Positions 36,601 through 48,600 of a stretch of DNA of 64,000 bases are shown here, one piece after another; positions within the stretch are counted from its first letter, which is position 1; each line of letters opens with the position of its first letter. The DNA lies in contig NC_045140.1 of the NCBI RefSeq assembly GCF_008831285.2, forward strand, positions 15,673,796 through 15,737,795, in the 5' to 3' direction. The notes beneath the pieces were generated by a model. That model was given only the letters and a program-made list of their open reading frames with translations, was not told the DNA's origin and did not search any database. This DNA comes from Nymphaea colorata. Taxonomy: Eukaryota; Streptophyta; Magnoliopsida; Nymphaeales; Nymphaeaceae. Both the position numbers and the translations under genes were made by a program.

Positions 36601-39600
36601 TTTTAATAAGGAACCATAGAACTAAATCATTTGTTGCTTTAGTTGTTGCCATTGATCCTCCAATTTTTTTTGAAGGTTGGCCCTATAAAGACGTCAAAAT
36701 GGGATAAGCAATTGATTGTCAAATTTTGTTGTACAACTGATGTTTTACTTCAAGTGTCCAAGTAACTGACATGGAAATAACTCAAAGCTAAGGCATTTCT
36801 GGTTGATATGAAAGTACAAGTAATCCATTAAAGGTACCATCTAGTTTTCCTATAACTGCTTAAGGATCATTTAACAGAAACAAAGTACTTAAGTTTTGAT
36901 TCTTTGAAGGCATAACAAGAAACACACATGCATAGTATTTTGCACTTAGCCACTTGAACTAGATTAAACAAACAGGTTAAAGGAAATTGTTCAAACTTTA
37001 GTATGTTTCAGATATACTATTGGAAGTCAGGAGCGTTTTTGTAAAACTTTCAATTCAACAGCTCAGCCAAGCTTATCTCCACTTGATCAAAATTGATACA
37101 AAATCTATAAATCTCCCACAATGAAATTCCATAGGGTCCAGAGATATCACACTTCCATCCAAGGGTATCAAACGCCTAGATAAAAAATTCAATATGCCTG
37201 AACTGCTTAGTATCAATTGTATTTGCATTCTTCACAAAGAGTGTTTGTTCTTTAGTAGGAAAGTCATTAACTATATGAAATAGGAGTGCTGAACTTCAGC
37301 AATTACATCCTGACATACCAAAGAGGCTGCAAGTCCACCATTTGTACAAGATATTTTAATTGATTGGCAATTGTATAAGGTAGAAACCTGCACGCAAGCA
37401 TGCACACACACACACACAGAATCATTACATTCCAAAGAAAAGAAAATGAACGGATGCTATCACTAGCCTTGGAAGAAAATCCAACTAAAAAGAAAAGTGT
37501 GTTAAAATATAAATCCTTCACCAGCACGTTGAAGAGGAGTCTCTTAGGATTCCACCTCCTTGTAAAATGTGTTAAGATATTTAATGTCCTTGTAACATGT
37601 GAAGAGTCTCCTAGGATTCTATGTTGTAGTTAATATCTTTGTTATATGGGAAGTCTCCTAGGATTCTATGGTAGTTAATATCCTTGTAATATGTGAAGTC
37701 TCTTAGGTTTCTATGATGTAATTAATGTCCTTGGAGCTTGTGAAATCTCCTAGGATTCTACGATTGGAGACTCTTAGAATTCTGGAAATGGGATTATAAA
37801 TAGAGGCCGTGCAAACCATTTTGGCTACGGCTTCTTCTCCTCAGTTTCTTCTTGTTTTCATTCTCTCTCTCCCTCTCTCTCTCTCTCTATCTCTATCTTC
37901 CTGCGTGAGTGCTGTTTTCTGGTTGCAGATATTGGTGCTAGATTTCTATCATGGTATCAGAGCACCAGGTTACGTTATCTCTACCAAACGAAATGCCCAA
38001 ACAGGTCTGATCTGGTTAGAACTCTTTTCTCATCTTGTCTCTATCCTGAATTTACTTTTCTCTTGCGCAATTCTTGTTCCTTTTTCTTCTTGCTTACCCA
38101 AGGACACATCTTGTTATATCGTGTCTTCTTTCCCTCTCATCTTCTACCTATATACCATTCCTTTCTGCTGTCATGGAAAACCTTTTGCATTCTAGCATGT
38201 CCTCAAGTTTTCTTCCTCACCTTATTACCGAAAAACTCAACCATGAGAATTATCTGATCTGGAAAAGGCAAATCATGCCTTTCATAAGAAGTCAAGGCCT
38301 CTTTGGACATCTCGATGGTTCAACAAAGGCTCCACCAATATCCGTCTTACAGGAAATAAAAAATGAGGCAGGAGAAGTTATTGTTGTTCATGAAGACAAC
38401 AATCCTGAACATGCTATGTGGATGAGACGTGATCAAAGTCTGGTTGCGTATATTTTGTCCACTTTATCTCAACAAGTGTTACTTTCAGTTTCTGATGATT
38501 GTACTGCAGAAGAATTATGGGAAACCCTTGCTGATACCTTTTCCCAAATATCAGAAGCTCGAATTATGTACTTAAAGAAAGAATTTCAGAATTTGAGCAA
38601 AGGTTCAACGTCTATCATGGATTATTTGGGGCGTATTAAGGCCGTCGCAGACCAACTTGCTGCCTCAGGGAATAACATTTCTGATAAGGAAAAGGTGCAG
38701 CAAACCTTGAATGGACTTGGGCATGATTATCATGCTTTTATTACAGCTCTTGAGGTCCTTCCTGTTCTGCCTTCCTTCAACGAACTACAAGGTAAACTTC
38801 TCCAACATGAAATGAATATGAAAAGAGTCATTGAAAGGACTGATCAAGGGAACTCCCAAAATGTGTTGGCTATGAATGTAAAGTTTGGTAAGAGCCATGG
38901 GAACTCCAACCATGGTGGTCGTGGCATTCTACCAACACCACATAACCAAGGTATGTCTCCTTTGGATACTTCAAGAAAAATACCAATTTGTTTTCAGTGC
39001 AACAAGAAAGGACACATGAAGGCACAATGTTGGTTTAATCCTCAAAATAAAAACAAAGGGGTAAGACATGATTATAAACAAGGAGGACAAAGTTCTAAAT
39101 CCACCGCTGAAGATATGCAACAGCTATTGATGACCGCATTCTCAAAGATGACTATAAAGCAAAATGAGCAGGGAGAATGGTTCTTGGATTCAGGTGCAGC
39201 TACCCATGTGACAGGAAATGCAGGTAAATTGACTAACTTATCCACTCATTACGGTAGAAGTTGCATTATAACAGGTGATGGAAAATCTCATCCTATTACA
39301 CATATTGGAAATGCACATATTCCATTGTCATCCTCGTCTCTATCACTGTCTAATGTTGTTCTTGCTCTCAATATCAAAAAGAACATCATATCCATTTCTA
39401 AACTCATTGATGATACAAGCTCTTCTGTTGAATTCACACCTTCTTCTGTCTATGTCAAGGACCTCCAAATGAAGAAAATGTTCGCTAGATGAGAGCGTCA
39501 AGGGAATATGTACGTCCTCAAGGAATGTCTACCCAAGGATTCATCCACTTTTGATATAGGATTGAAGACATTTTCTCTTTCTCATAATGCGTCATCAGTG

Positions 39601-42600
39601 CCAAGTTCTTGCCATTTTCAATCAAAAGTAAGGGGCCCCAACCAATTTTTGGAGTCTGATTTTTGGCATAGTCGGCTAGGACACTGTGGTCGACATTTCA
39701 TTGAAAAACTTGTCACAGATAGTCTCATTCCAAGATCAAGTTTACCTCTTACTTCAAGTGTCAAAAAATGTTCAAGTTGTGGACTTTGTAAGAGTCATGT
39801 TTTACCTTTCCATAATATAAATCAAAGGGCTTCCAAACCTTTTGAAACTATTTTTTCTGATGTATGGGGGCCAGCCCCTATTGATTCCATGTCAGGGTCA
39901 AGATATTATGTCTTATTCATTGACTCTTACTCACGTTTTACCTGGATTTACTTCATGAAACACAAATCAGAAGTACCTCACATATTTCGAAACTTCTATG
40001 TCATGATTCAAACTAAATTTTCATCCAATGTGGTGCATTTTCAATGTGATGGAGGGGGAGAATATTCCTCGCTTGATTTTATTGAATTTCTACGTGAAAA
40101 AGGGATAACTAGACAAATTTCCTGCCCTTACACACTACAACAAAATGGTGTAGTTGAGCGGAAACATCGACATATAGTTGAAAGCGCCATGAGCATGATG
40201 CATGATACTAATGTGCCCATTTCCTTGTGGACTGAAGCCTTCCATACTGCTGTATACATAATAAATTGTTTGCCTATGACACTCTTGATGTCTAAATCGC
40301 CATATTTTACACTCTTAGGCAAACAACCTGATTACAAGAACTTGAAGGTTTTTGGTTGTGTATGCTATGTTCACGTTGATGCTGCCTTGAAGAACAAGTT
40401 TCAAGACAAAGCTATTCAATGTAGATTCGTTGGATATGCTGATGAATATAAAGGTTTTCGATGCTATGATCCAACAACTAAACGTATCAAAACTTCAAGA
40501 AATGTCATTTTTGATGAACATAGTTTTGATAATACAAATGAAATGCCTATGACCATTGAATCTTATGATCCCTGGACCAGTACACAGTTATTCAATGCAG
40601 ATCCTGTTATAGAAAATGATGTGCCTCAAAGTGAAGATTCAGAGAGAGCAATACAACCGTCGGATATGGCTCAAAGTGAAAATCAAGAAGATCCAACACA
40701 GTCATCAAGTCATCACGAAAACAATAATGAAGAACAGAGCAACAATGCACATCGGTATTCGGGTCTTATCTACAGTCGACGACTAAGGGACAGAGATGCT
40801 CACAGTGAAGAAGACAACATGCCCCACCTTAGAAGATCCCAACGCATTCGTCATCCCATTCACAGGTGGGTTAGCTATGATTCTTTATCACTTGATTTTC
40901 AGTTATTCATGGCAAAAGTTGGCAAGGAGGAAGAACCTACTTCATTTGATCAAACATCAAAATCACATCATTGGAGAAAGGCTATGACAGAAGAAATGGA
41001 TGCCTTGCATGAATGTGGAACATGGGAGAACGTTCCGAGGCCACACGAAAAGAACGTAGTGGGCTCCAAATGGGTATACAAAATTAAATACAAACTTGAT
41101 GGCAGCATAGAAAGACACAAAGCAAGGTTAGTAGCAAAAGGGTTTACACAACAATATGGAGAAGATTATGATGAGACATTCAGCCCTGTGATCAAAATGG
41201 GAACAATTCGCGTGATTATATCATTGGCAGTTGAATATGGATGGAGACTACATCAAATGGACGTGAAGAATGCTTTTCTTCATGGTGATTTAAGGGAGGA
41301 AGTATATATGGAACAACCTCCAGGATACACGAAAGGAGACTCTCATGCATGGGTTTGCAAACTAAGAAAATCTATTTATGGACTTAAACAGGCCTCACGT
41401 TCGTGGTTTGACAGTTTCTCTTGCAAGATTCAAGAATGTGGTTTTCGAAGATGTCCTCTAGATCACTCTCTTTTCATTTATCGAAAGGAAAACATATTTA
41501 CTTTACTTCTTATATATGTTGATGATATTGTTATCACAGGCAATTCAGAAAAACACATAGAAGAAGCTAAAGTTTTGATGATGCAAAACTTCAAAATGAA
41601 AGAGCTTGGTGATTTACGATTCTTTCTTGGAGTGGAGATTGATAGGCACAATAATCGCCTCACATTGACACAACAGAAATACACGTTAGATCTGCTGAAA
41701 AAGTCAGGTATGTCTGATTGTAAGCCTGTTGGAACTCCTAGTGTTCTAAATCAAAGACTAAGTACTCAAGATGGGGAGTTATATGAAGATCCTACGCAAT
41801 ATCGAAGTATTGTTGGGGCACTTCAATATCTTACATTTACTAGACCAGATATTATATATGCTGTGAATCAAGTATCTCAATTTATGCATGTACCTAGAGA
41901 TACTCACATGGATGCTGTCAAAAGAATATTAAGATATCTTAAAGGGACAGCAAGAGATGGCTTAGTTTATGGTAAGAGTGAAAATATAACTACTGGACAT
42001 CAACTTATGACATTCACAGATGCAGATTGGGCTGGAGATCCCGATCAAAGAAAGTCCATTTCTGGTTTTTGTATTTTCATTGGACGTAATCTTGTGTCTT
42101 GGAGTTGTCGAAAGCAAAAGGCAGTAGCAAGATCCAGCACTGAAGCTGAATACAGATGCATGGCTGCAGGTACTGCTGAAGTTACATGGGTTAGACATTT
42201 GCTAGAAGACATTGGAGAAAAGATTAAAACATCAATGTTAATGTGCGATAATCAAAGCGCTATTAACATTGCCTTTAATCCCGTACAACATGGTCGAACA
42301 AAGCACATTGAGATTGATCAACACTTTGTTAGACAAAAGGTGGAAGACAAGGAGATTCAGCCTATTTATGTTTGTACAGATGAACAAGTTGCAGACTTAT
42401 TTACAAATGGATTAACAAAGGAACGATTCTGGTTTCTAAAAGGCAAGTTGTACATGGTGCAAAACCATGCACAACTTGAGGGAGGGTGTTAAAATATAAA
42501 TCCTTCACCAGCACGTTGAAGAGGAGTCTCTTAGGATTCCACCTCCTTGTAAAATGTGTTAAGATATTTAATGTCCTTGTAACATGTGAAGAGTCTCCTA

Positions 42601-45434
42601 GGATTCTATGTTGTAGTTAATATCTTTGTTATATGGGAAGTCTCCTAGGATTCTATGGTAGTTAATATCCTTGTAATATGTGAAGTCTCTTAGGTTTCTA
42701 TGATGTAATTAATGTCCTTGGAGCTTGTGAAATCTCCTAGGATTCTACGATTGGAGACTCTTAGAATTCTGGAAATGGGATTATAAATAGAGGCCGTGCA
42801 AACCATTTTGGCTACGGCTTCTTCTCCTCAGTTTCTTCTTGTTTTCATTCTCTCTCTCCCCCTCTCTCTCTCTCTATCTCTATCTTCCTGCGTGAGTGCT
42901 GTTTTCTGGTTACAGATATTGGTGCTAGATTTCTATCAAAGTGCAGGTTGAAATATTATATCCACACATATTTCAACATATACTCATGCAGGTACTTGAT
43001 TAAACAAGCAAAACACGTAATATGATTAAACAATGCATAGTAATACATCAGATAAGATTACAAGAACACCTGAACAAGATGGGGCTTCAAGAAAATTGAG
43101 TCTACGTAACAGTGCATAGAGGAATCCATAAATATGCACTAAATCAGAACAGCTCAACAAGATAGGGTTCCTAACAAATTAACCTGTATGTCACAATTTT
43201 CTCTCCCCGAAGAAAAGAATAATTTTTTGCATGTTTATTATCGTAAAATTGAGCATATGTGTACCTTACAAAAGCTATCATCGCTTCCAGAATACATGAT
43301 ATGCCCACTTTCATCAGCGAAAGAGACCGTATTAACATCTTCCTGCACATTGACATGCAAATCAATATATTATATTACAATTACATCATAGTCTTAGTTG
43401 GAACTTGGAACTGTTTAACAGCACGACATGTTCACAGTTTCACACAATATCCCTCAAACGAGCTCTTAAACCACCAAAACATCCTAACAAAGACTCAGCA
43501 ATTACTTGCTGACAAGATCCATAGAAGAGGTGCTTAGCAAGCCAACTTAGCTACTACAAATAGATGATCAAGATCCAAGTGCAGAATGGCTTCCTTGTGC
43601 AGAAAAATACTAAAAAACCAGCAACTTGAATACATTCTAGTGATGAAAATAACTTCCTCAATCTAAAAACAGATGATGCAACTATCGTCTTACAAAATCT
43701 AAAAAAGGATCCTCAGCTGAGAAATGGCACCAAAAAGATGTATAAACCCTCTCCAGGGTAACGGTAATTCTCCAATGCAGTAAGGGCCTTTCTCCCAAAC
43801 ATTTTGACCTATATCACACAAGTGCAGGGTGTTTCAAAATTTTTTTGGTGCAGGTGCAGCAAGGTATATATGTGTGTATATATGTATGTATGTATGCATG
43901 CAAGGCAAGTACCGGCGCCGCAATTTTAAAAAAATTTTGGGTGCAGGTGCAGCAAGGGTGGGTAGGTGGGTGTGTGTGTGTGTAGCTTGTTATATAATTG
44001 TTTAATAGTTTTATTTATTCATTTTTTTCTTTTCATTTTTGTTATTATAAATGAAGTTTTAAATAAAGGCTATTTTAGTCCAACATTCTATTTTTTAAAA
44101 AGCTGAAACGAATAATAAAAAACAAATTGTAATGTCCTGTACAATGTAGCCGTCTTTTAGGAGATGACACATTTTATGAGAGGTCGTCTTTTATAAGCGT
44201 CCTTCTAAAAGGACAGACAATAGAGGTTGTCCTTTATGAGAAGAGTCAGAGAGAGAGACAGTGCTCATTTCTTTTACGAAATGAGAAGAAAGGGAAAGTG
44301 TCATTGCCAGAGAGCTCCGATGAGGGACAGCTTGTATCTTTTATAGCTGGGCGGAGCCAGAAAATTCTAGCTAAAGGGCACAAGTTATACACTTTTAAAT
44401 TTTTCACAGGCACCAATATGTTAAAAAATAAAAATAAAAATTATCCTAAAGTATCAATATCAAAATAAATATTTTTGTTGGTCTATGCAGGCAATAGTCC
44501 ACACAGACCCTGCTGGCCATAGCTGCTGCATTGCCGGTCACCGATTGCTATCATTGGCCTGTGGTTCCCCGTCACTGATCGCAAGAAGTGGAGAGGTGAG
44601 AAAAATGCAACAAATGAAGTAGGTTCACACTGTCGGGATAGAACCCCTAACAAACCCTACTTTTGTCCTTTTTTTCCCTTTAAGGAAAGAGCACACTTTA
44701 TCCTGGACGCAGCCTGAGATTGACTACACCGGCCTCGCTGTTGACACGAGTGGGGTGCACATCTAAAACTAAACATTTTTAGCCCAGTGCAGCAACCCGT
44801 AGAAGATGCATGTTGGCCTCGTTTTCTGCAGTATTAAAGGTGCACCCCTACCTACACCCACGTCGTGTCCACGGCTCCACGCAGGTGCACCTCTTTTTAG
44901 GTGTATTAATGTGACTATGGTTTTGACCTTGCTCTATACTAGATGGTCAGCATGTGCCTCTACTCTCACCTTGCCTTCAGAGAAGAGAGACAAAGGGAAA
45001 AAGAGGGATTCTCACAAACACACTTGTAAGCTAGGGTTAAGAGAAAGTCCAAATGAGTCCTTTATTAAGCATGTGTAAGTCAATAGTTCATCAACCTACT
45101 ATATAAGCTAGTTACAACCAGTCAACTTTTCTACTAAGGAAGCAAGCCCCAACCCGCTTATTATTTCCTATCTACCTATTTTATACCTATTTTGCCCCAA
45201 CAAATCCCCTCCTGCTACTAGAAGGCTTGAGGCCTCGAATTGGATCCCATCTGATTTCAAATCCTAAAATTTGATCCAAGGCACAATTTACAACCGATAG
45301 ACTAAGTGCCAAAGCCGCTCTTCTTCAATCATATTGTTCTCTCTCTCTCTCTCTCTCTCTCCCTCTCTCTCTCTTCTGAAGGTTTTTCCTTCTCTCTCAT
45401 GGCAACTGTCGATGAGGCCATGTATGTCCAATGA

Positions 45435-45475
<41 letters not shown>

Positions 45476-45545
45476 CTTTTCCCTCAACAGGAGCATCATC
45501 AAGACAAGGGTTTCTCTCTTTTTCTCTCTCCCTCACTCTTGAGGC

Positions 45546-45614
<69 letters not shown>

Positions 45615-48600
45615 AAATTTAGCAGACATCATGGCCATCAAGGGTTTCAGTCTCTCTCGTGAAAACCCTAGCATAACGTTTTCATCGTGCCTTAGTGAAT
45701 CCTCCTACATAGGCAACAATAGTGGAACGTTTATTCCTTGTCAATTGTTTGATGCTTCTTTCATTTCTTTGATAATAGGGAAGGAGCCAACTCCCAGCAG
45801 TCTTGAATCAGAAAAAACAACTAATATCTCTCCTTCTCTCTCACACATATTCAAGCTTTTGCTTCTTTTTTTTTTTTCCAAAAAGGGAACTGCACTTGAC
45901 TCACCATTGATGCAGGCTGCAAGCATGTTGGAAATGGATATAGGACCCAGTGTGGCAGGCTACACCAGGTGCATGCTGACTGCATTCCACAAAACACCAG
46001 TACTGCAACTGCACAGAGGTCGCACTGACATGGGTGCAGGCGCAGAAATGCGTCAAGTTACATAGGTTTTAGGCATAAGTTGCATGAGACATTCACACCA
46101 AACTCCATTTTGTGGCTGCCGCTAATTTATAACCAAATTATAAGTACATTATACAGAAAATATGTTACACAAACTAAACAAGTCTGCTAAAAGTTTATTC
46201 TAAGAGATCAATTTTTTTTATAGCCAAGTTGAGAATGTGTTTGCATTTGGCTAGCGATGCAATGTTTTCTCCTACAAATTCAGGATCACAAACTGGACTA
46301 CTCAATACTTATGGACTTCACACATAGCAAACAAGAAAGAAAGAACCCGATATACATTGCTTATTTATGATGGAATCAAATGGTACCAACTATGAATGCT
46401 ACTCATGATACTGTCTAGAGATGACGCCTTAAGCTCAGGTAACTATGGTGCAGAAATGAATTTAAAAGCAAAAAAGGCTACATGTACTATTTAACGATGG
46501 AATCTACAAAACAACTTAAGCTGAGATAATGGAAGAGTCAGAATGTCACCGTGTGTGCAGAAATTGCAAGACTAAGCTTGTTTGCTTCAAGATCAAAAAC
46601 ATATATAGAATCATCACTGCTTCCAGCAACAAGCTCCCGCCCATCAGTTGAAAACTTAACACAGAAAATCCCAAAACCATGACCATCATATTCATTGTTA
46701 GAGAAGTGTAGGCCTTCATGAATTTCCTGCATAACAGAAAGAAAGAACATCCCCATTAAAGTTGCACCCCTGCATTTTTCAAGCTAATGCATGTGTAAGT
46801 TGTACTGTCAGCAAGTGTGACTGCATGTACATGTCTCAGTTCTCTTGTTGGTGATAGCTATCCATTCTAAACCTTGTGCTGACTGTGAACCACAGATTAC
46901 ACAGTTAGATATCTTCGAATGCAAACATGGGTAGACCGCAGATCTAGCAAGTCCATGTACAGTTGTATACACATTTGTGTGTCCTTATTCAAAAGGCAGA
47001 ATACTTTTTTCCTTCCTCAAAATTCGACCTCATGACAAAATTTGAAGCTTGCATCAATTCACAACATCAGATTAACTGTACAATAGCAATATATAGCCAG
47101 TGCTTAGAAATGATCCACTGATGCAAACTAGGTAAAAATTAAGCAAGTCCCTGTACCACCTTCTCAACACATGCAAAGAAGCAACATTGGTGGCAAGCTG
47201 CAGAAACTGGAGATAACAAAAGCAAAATGCACAATAACAAAAAGCTACCACCATAGCCAATTAACCATTAAATAGGCATCCTTGTGATGATTCCTTCCGT
47301 ACCTTACTTCAGAAATGCTGAGTCAACCATGTTCAAGTATGTGAAACTTACCACCTTAACCAAAAAACTAACTGCGGACTTTGAAACTCTACTTTAGCGG
47401 CAAATGATCAAGTTTATATTCACAGGGTGAGTTATTGAAGAGAGTGTGAATGACTATAGCTTGAGAAGTGTCCAGGATGCTAGGTCTCTGTTTGTGTCTA
47501 GGTAGGCAAAAAAGCAAGTCAAAAGGAATTTGATCAGAAGGAATTATTTGATAGCAACATATCTGAGTGGGATTGATTGCAGGCATTTTATTTGTCCTCA
47601 TATTAAGTGAAGTCGGTATGATTAAATGGATCTTTTTTTTTTTCTGCACTACAATAAATTGCCTGTCTGAAGAAAGTGGAAAGCAGGCGGAGCATCAAAT
47701 AGAAAAAGAAGCAGCTTGCAAGCAGTATAACCATGCAACTACAACATGACATAACGGTTGAGCATATTTCTCAGTTCTCTCAGAAAGACAAACTGAAATA
47801 AAGTTTCCATAGGGTGCATACAGTGACGTTAGCAACTGATTCTTCCCCAGCATGTCCACTTCCTGCATTGACAATGTGAACAATGGGCGACATGGTTGAA
47901 TACACCTGCAGATATCGAGATTAGGGAACTAACCAAGCAAGCGTAACACCGAGGGAATGGATTAATGAAAGAACGAGGGAAGGCAAGCAAGAAGACTCAC
48001 TAGGAATCGTTGGTCAGGGGAGAGAGAGGTGTCGGTCACTGTCCATCTCAAGTTTCTCGCATGGATATCCTTCTGGACCCTCCATCCGTTATCGACACTG
48101 TATATCCTGATATGCCGGTCCTGCAGAGCGTTGAAAAGCAGAAGGTTTGAGCAACATGAGAGGGAACCTTTTGCACCGCCACGGAAGGGTAGTAGGGAAA
48201 AGTCGGGGATATTTTGACCTGGAATCCAGCAACGAAGAGGGTACCGTCCGCAGAGAACTGGGAGACATATGCCTTGCTGCTCATCTTGTCGATGGACCAA
48301 GGGCGGGTGGAAGGAAGGTATCTACTGAGAACGTGAGAGCGTTCCGACGAGGAGAAGCGACCCCTTCCGGAGACGTTGGCCTCCCTGCCGGTGAGCATAT
48401 TCGTGGTCGAGACGTAAGTGCCCCGCCTCGCCCGTGGGCAGAGGCTCAGGCACATCTCGCTTGGAGCTGTCCGAAGCTTCGTAAGATGTGAAATATCCTG
48501 ACCAACAAGGGGAGAGGGTCGCAGGTCGTCCGGTGGACTGCCATCAGAAGAAACAGTGGCATCGGTGCTCCAGGTTTGGGGGGCACCGGCTCCTTCTTCT

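Larger units (their letters stand above)
37500..42938 (+). mobile_element. Complete Ty1/copia LTR retrotransposon, young
   Basis: A 5439-bp element inserted in LEC14B intron 5, opposite to the gene. It has two 452-bp LTRs (37500-37951 and 42487-42938) that start TGTTA and end ATCA, and an exact 5-bp target duplication AAGTG (37495-37499 and 42939-42943). Methionine tRNA primer site, polypurine tract and gag-protease-integrase-RT-RNase H order (copia order) are all present. The LTRs differ at only two positions that I could find. One in-frame TGA interrupts the otherwise continuous coding region. The lineage (for example Ale or Ivana) was not determined. Confidence 0.97.

Noticed and set aside
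45334-46065. 243-codon plus-strand open frame in LEC14B intron 4
   Set aside because: Built from (CT)n and (CA)n microsatellites giving Ser/Leu and His/Thr runs; low complexity, no domain.
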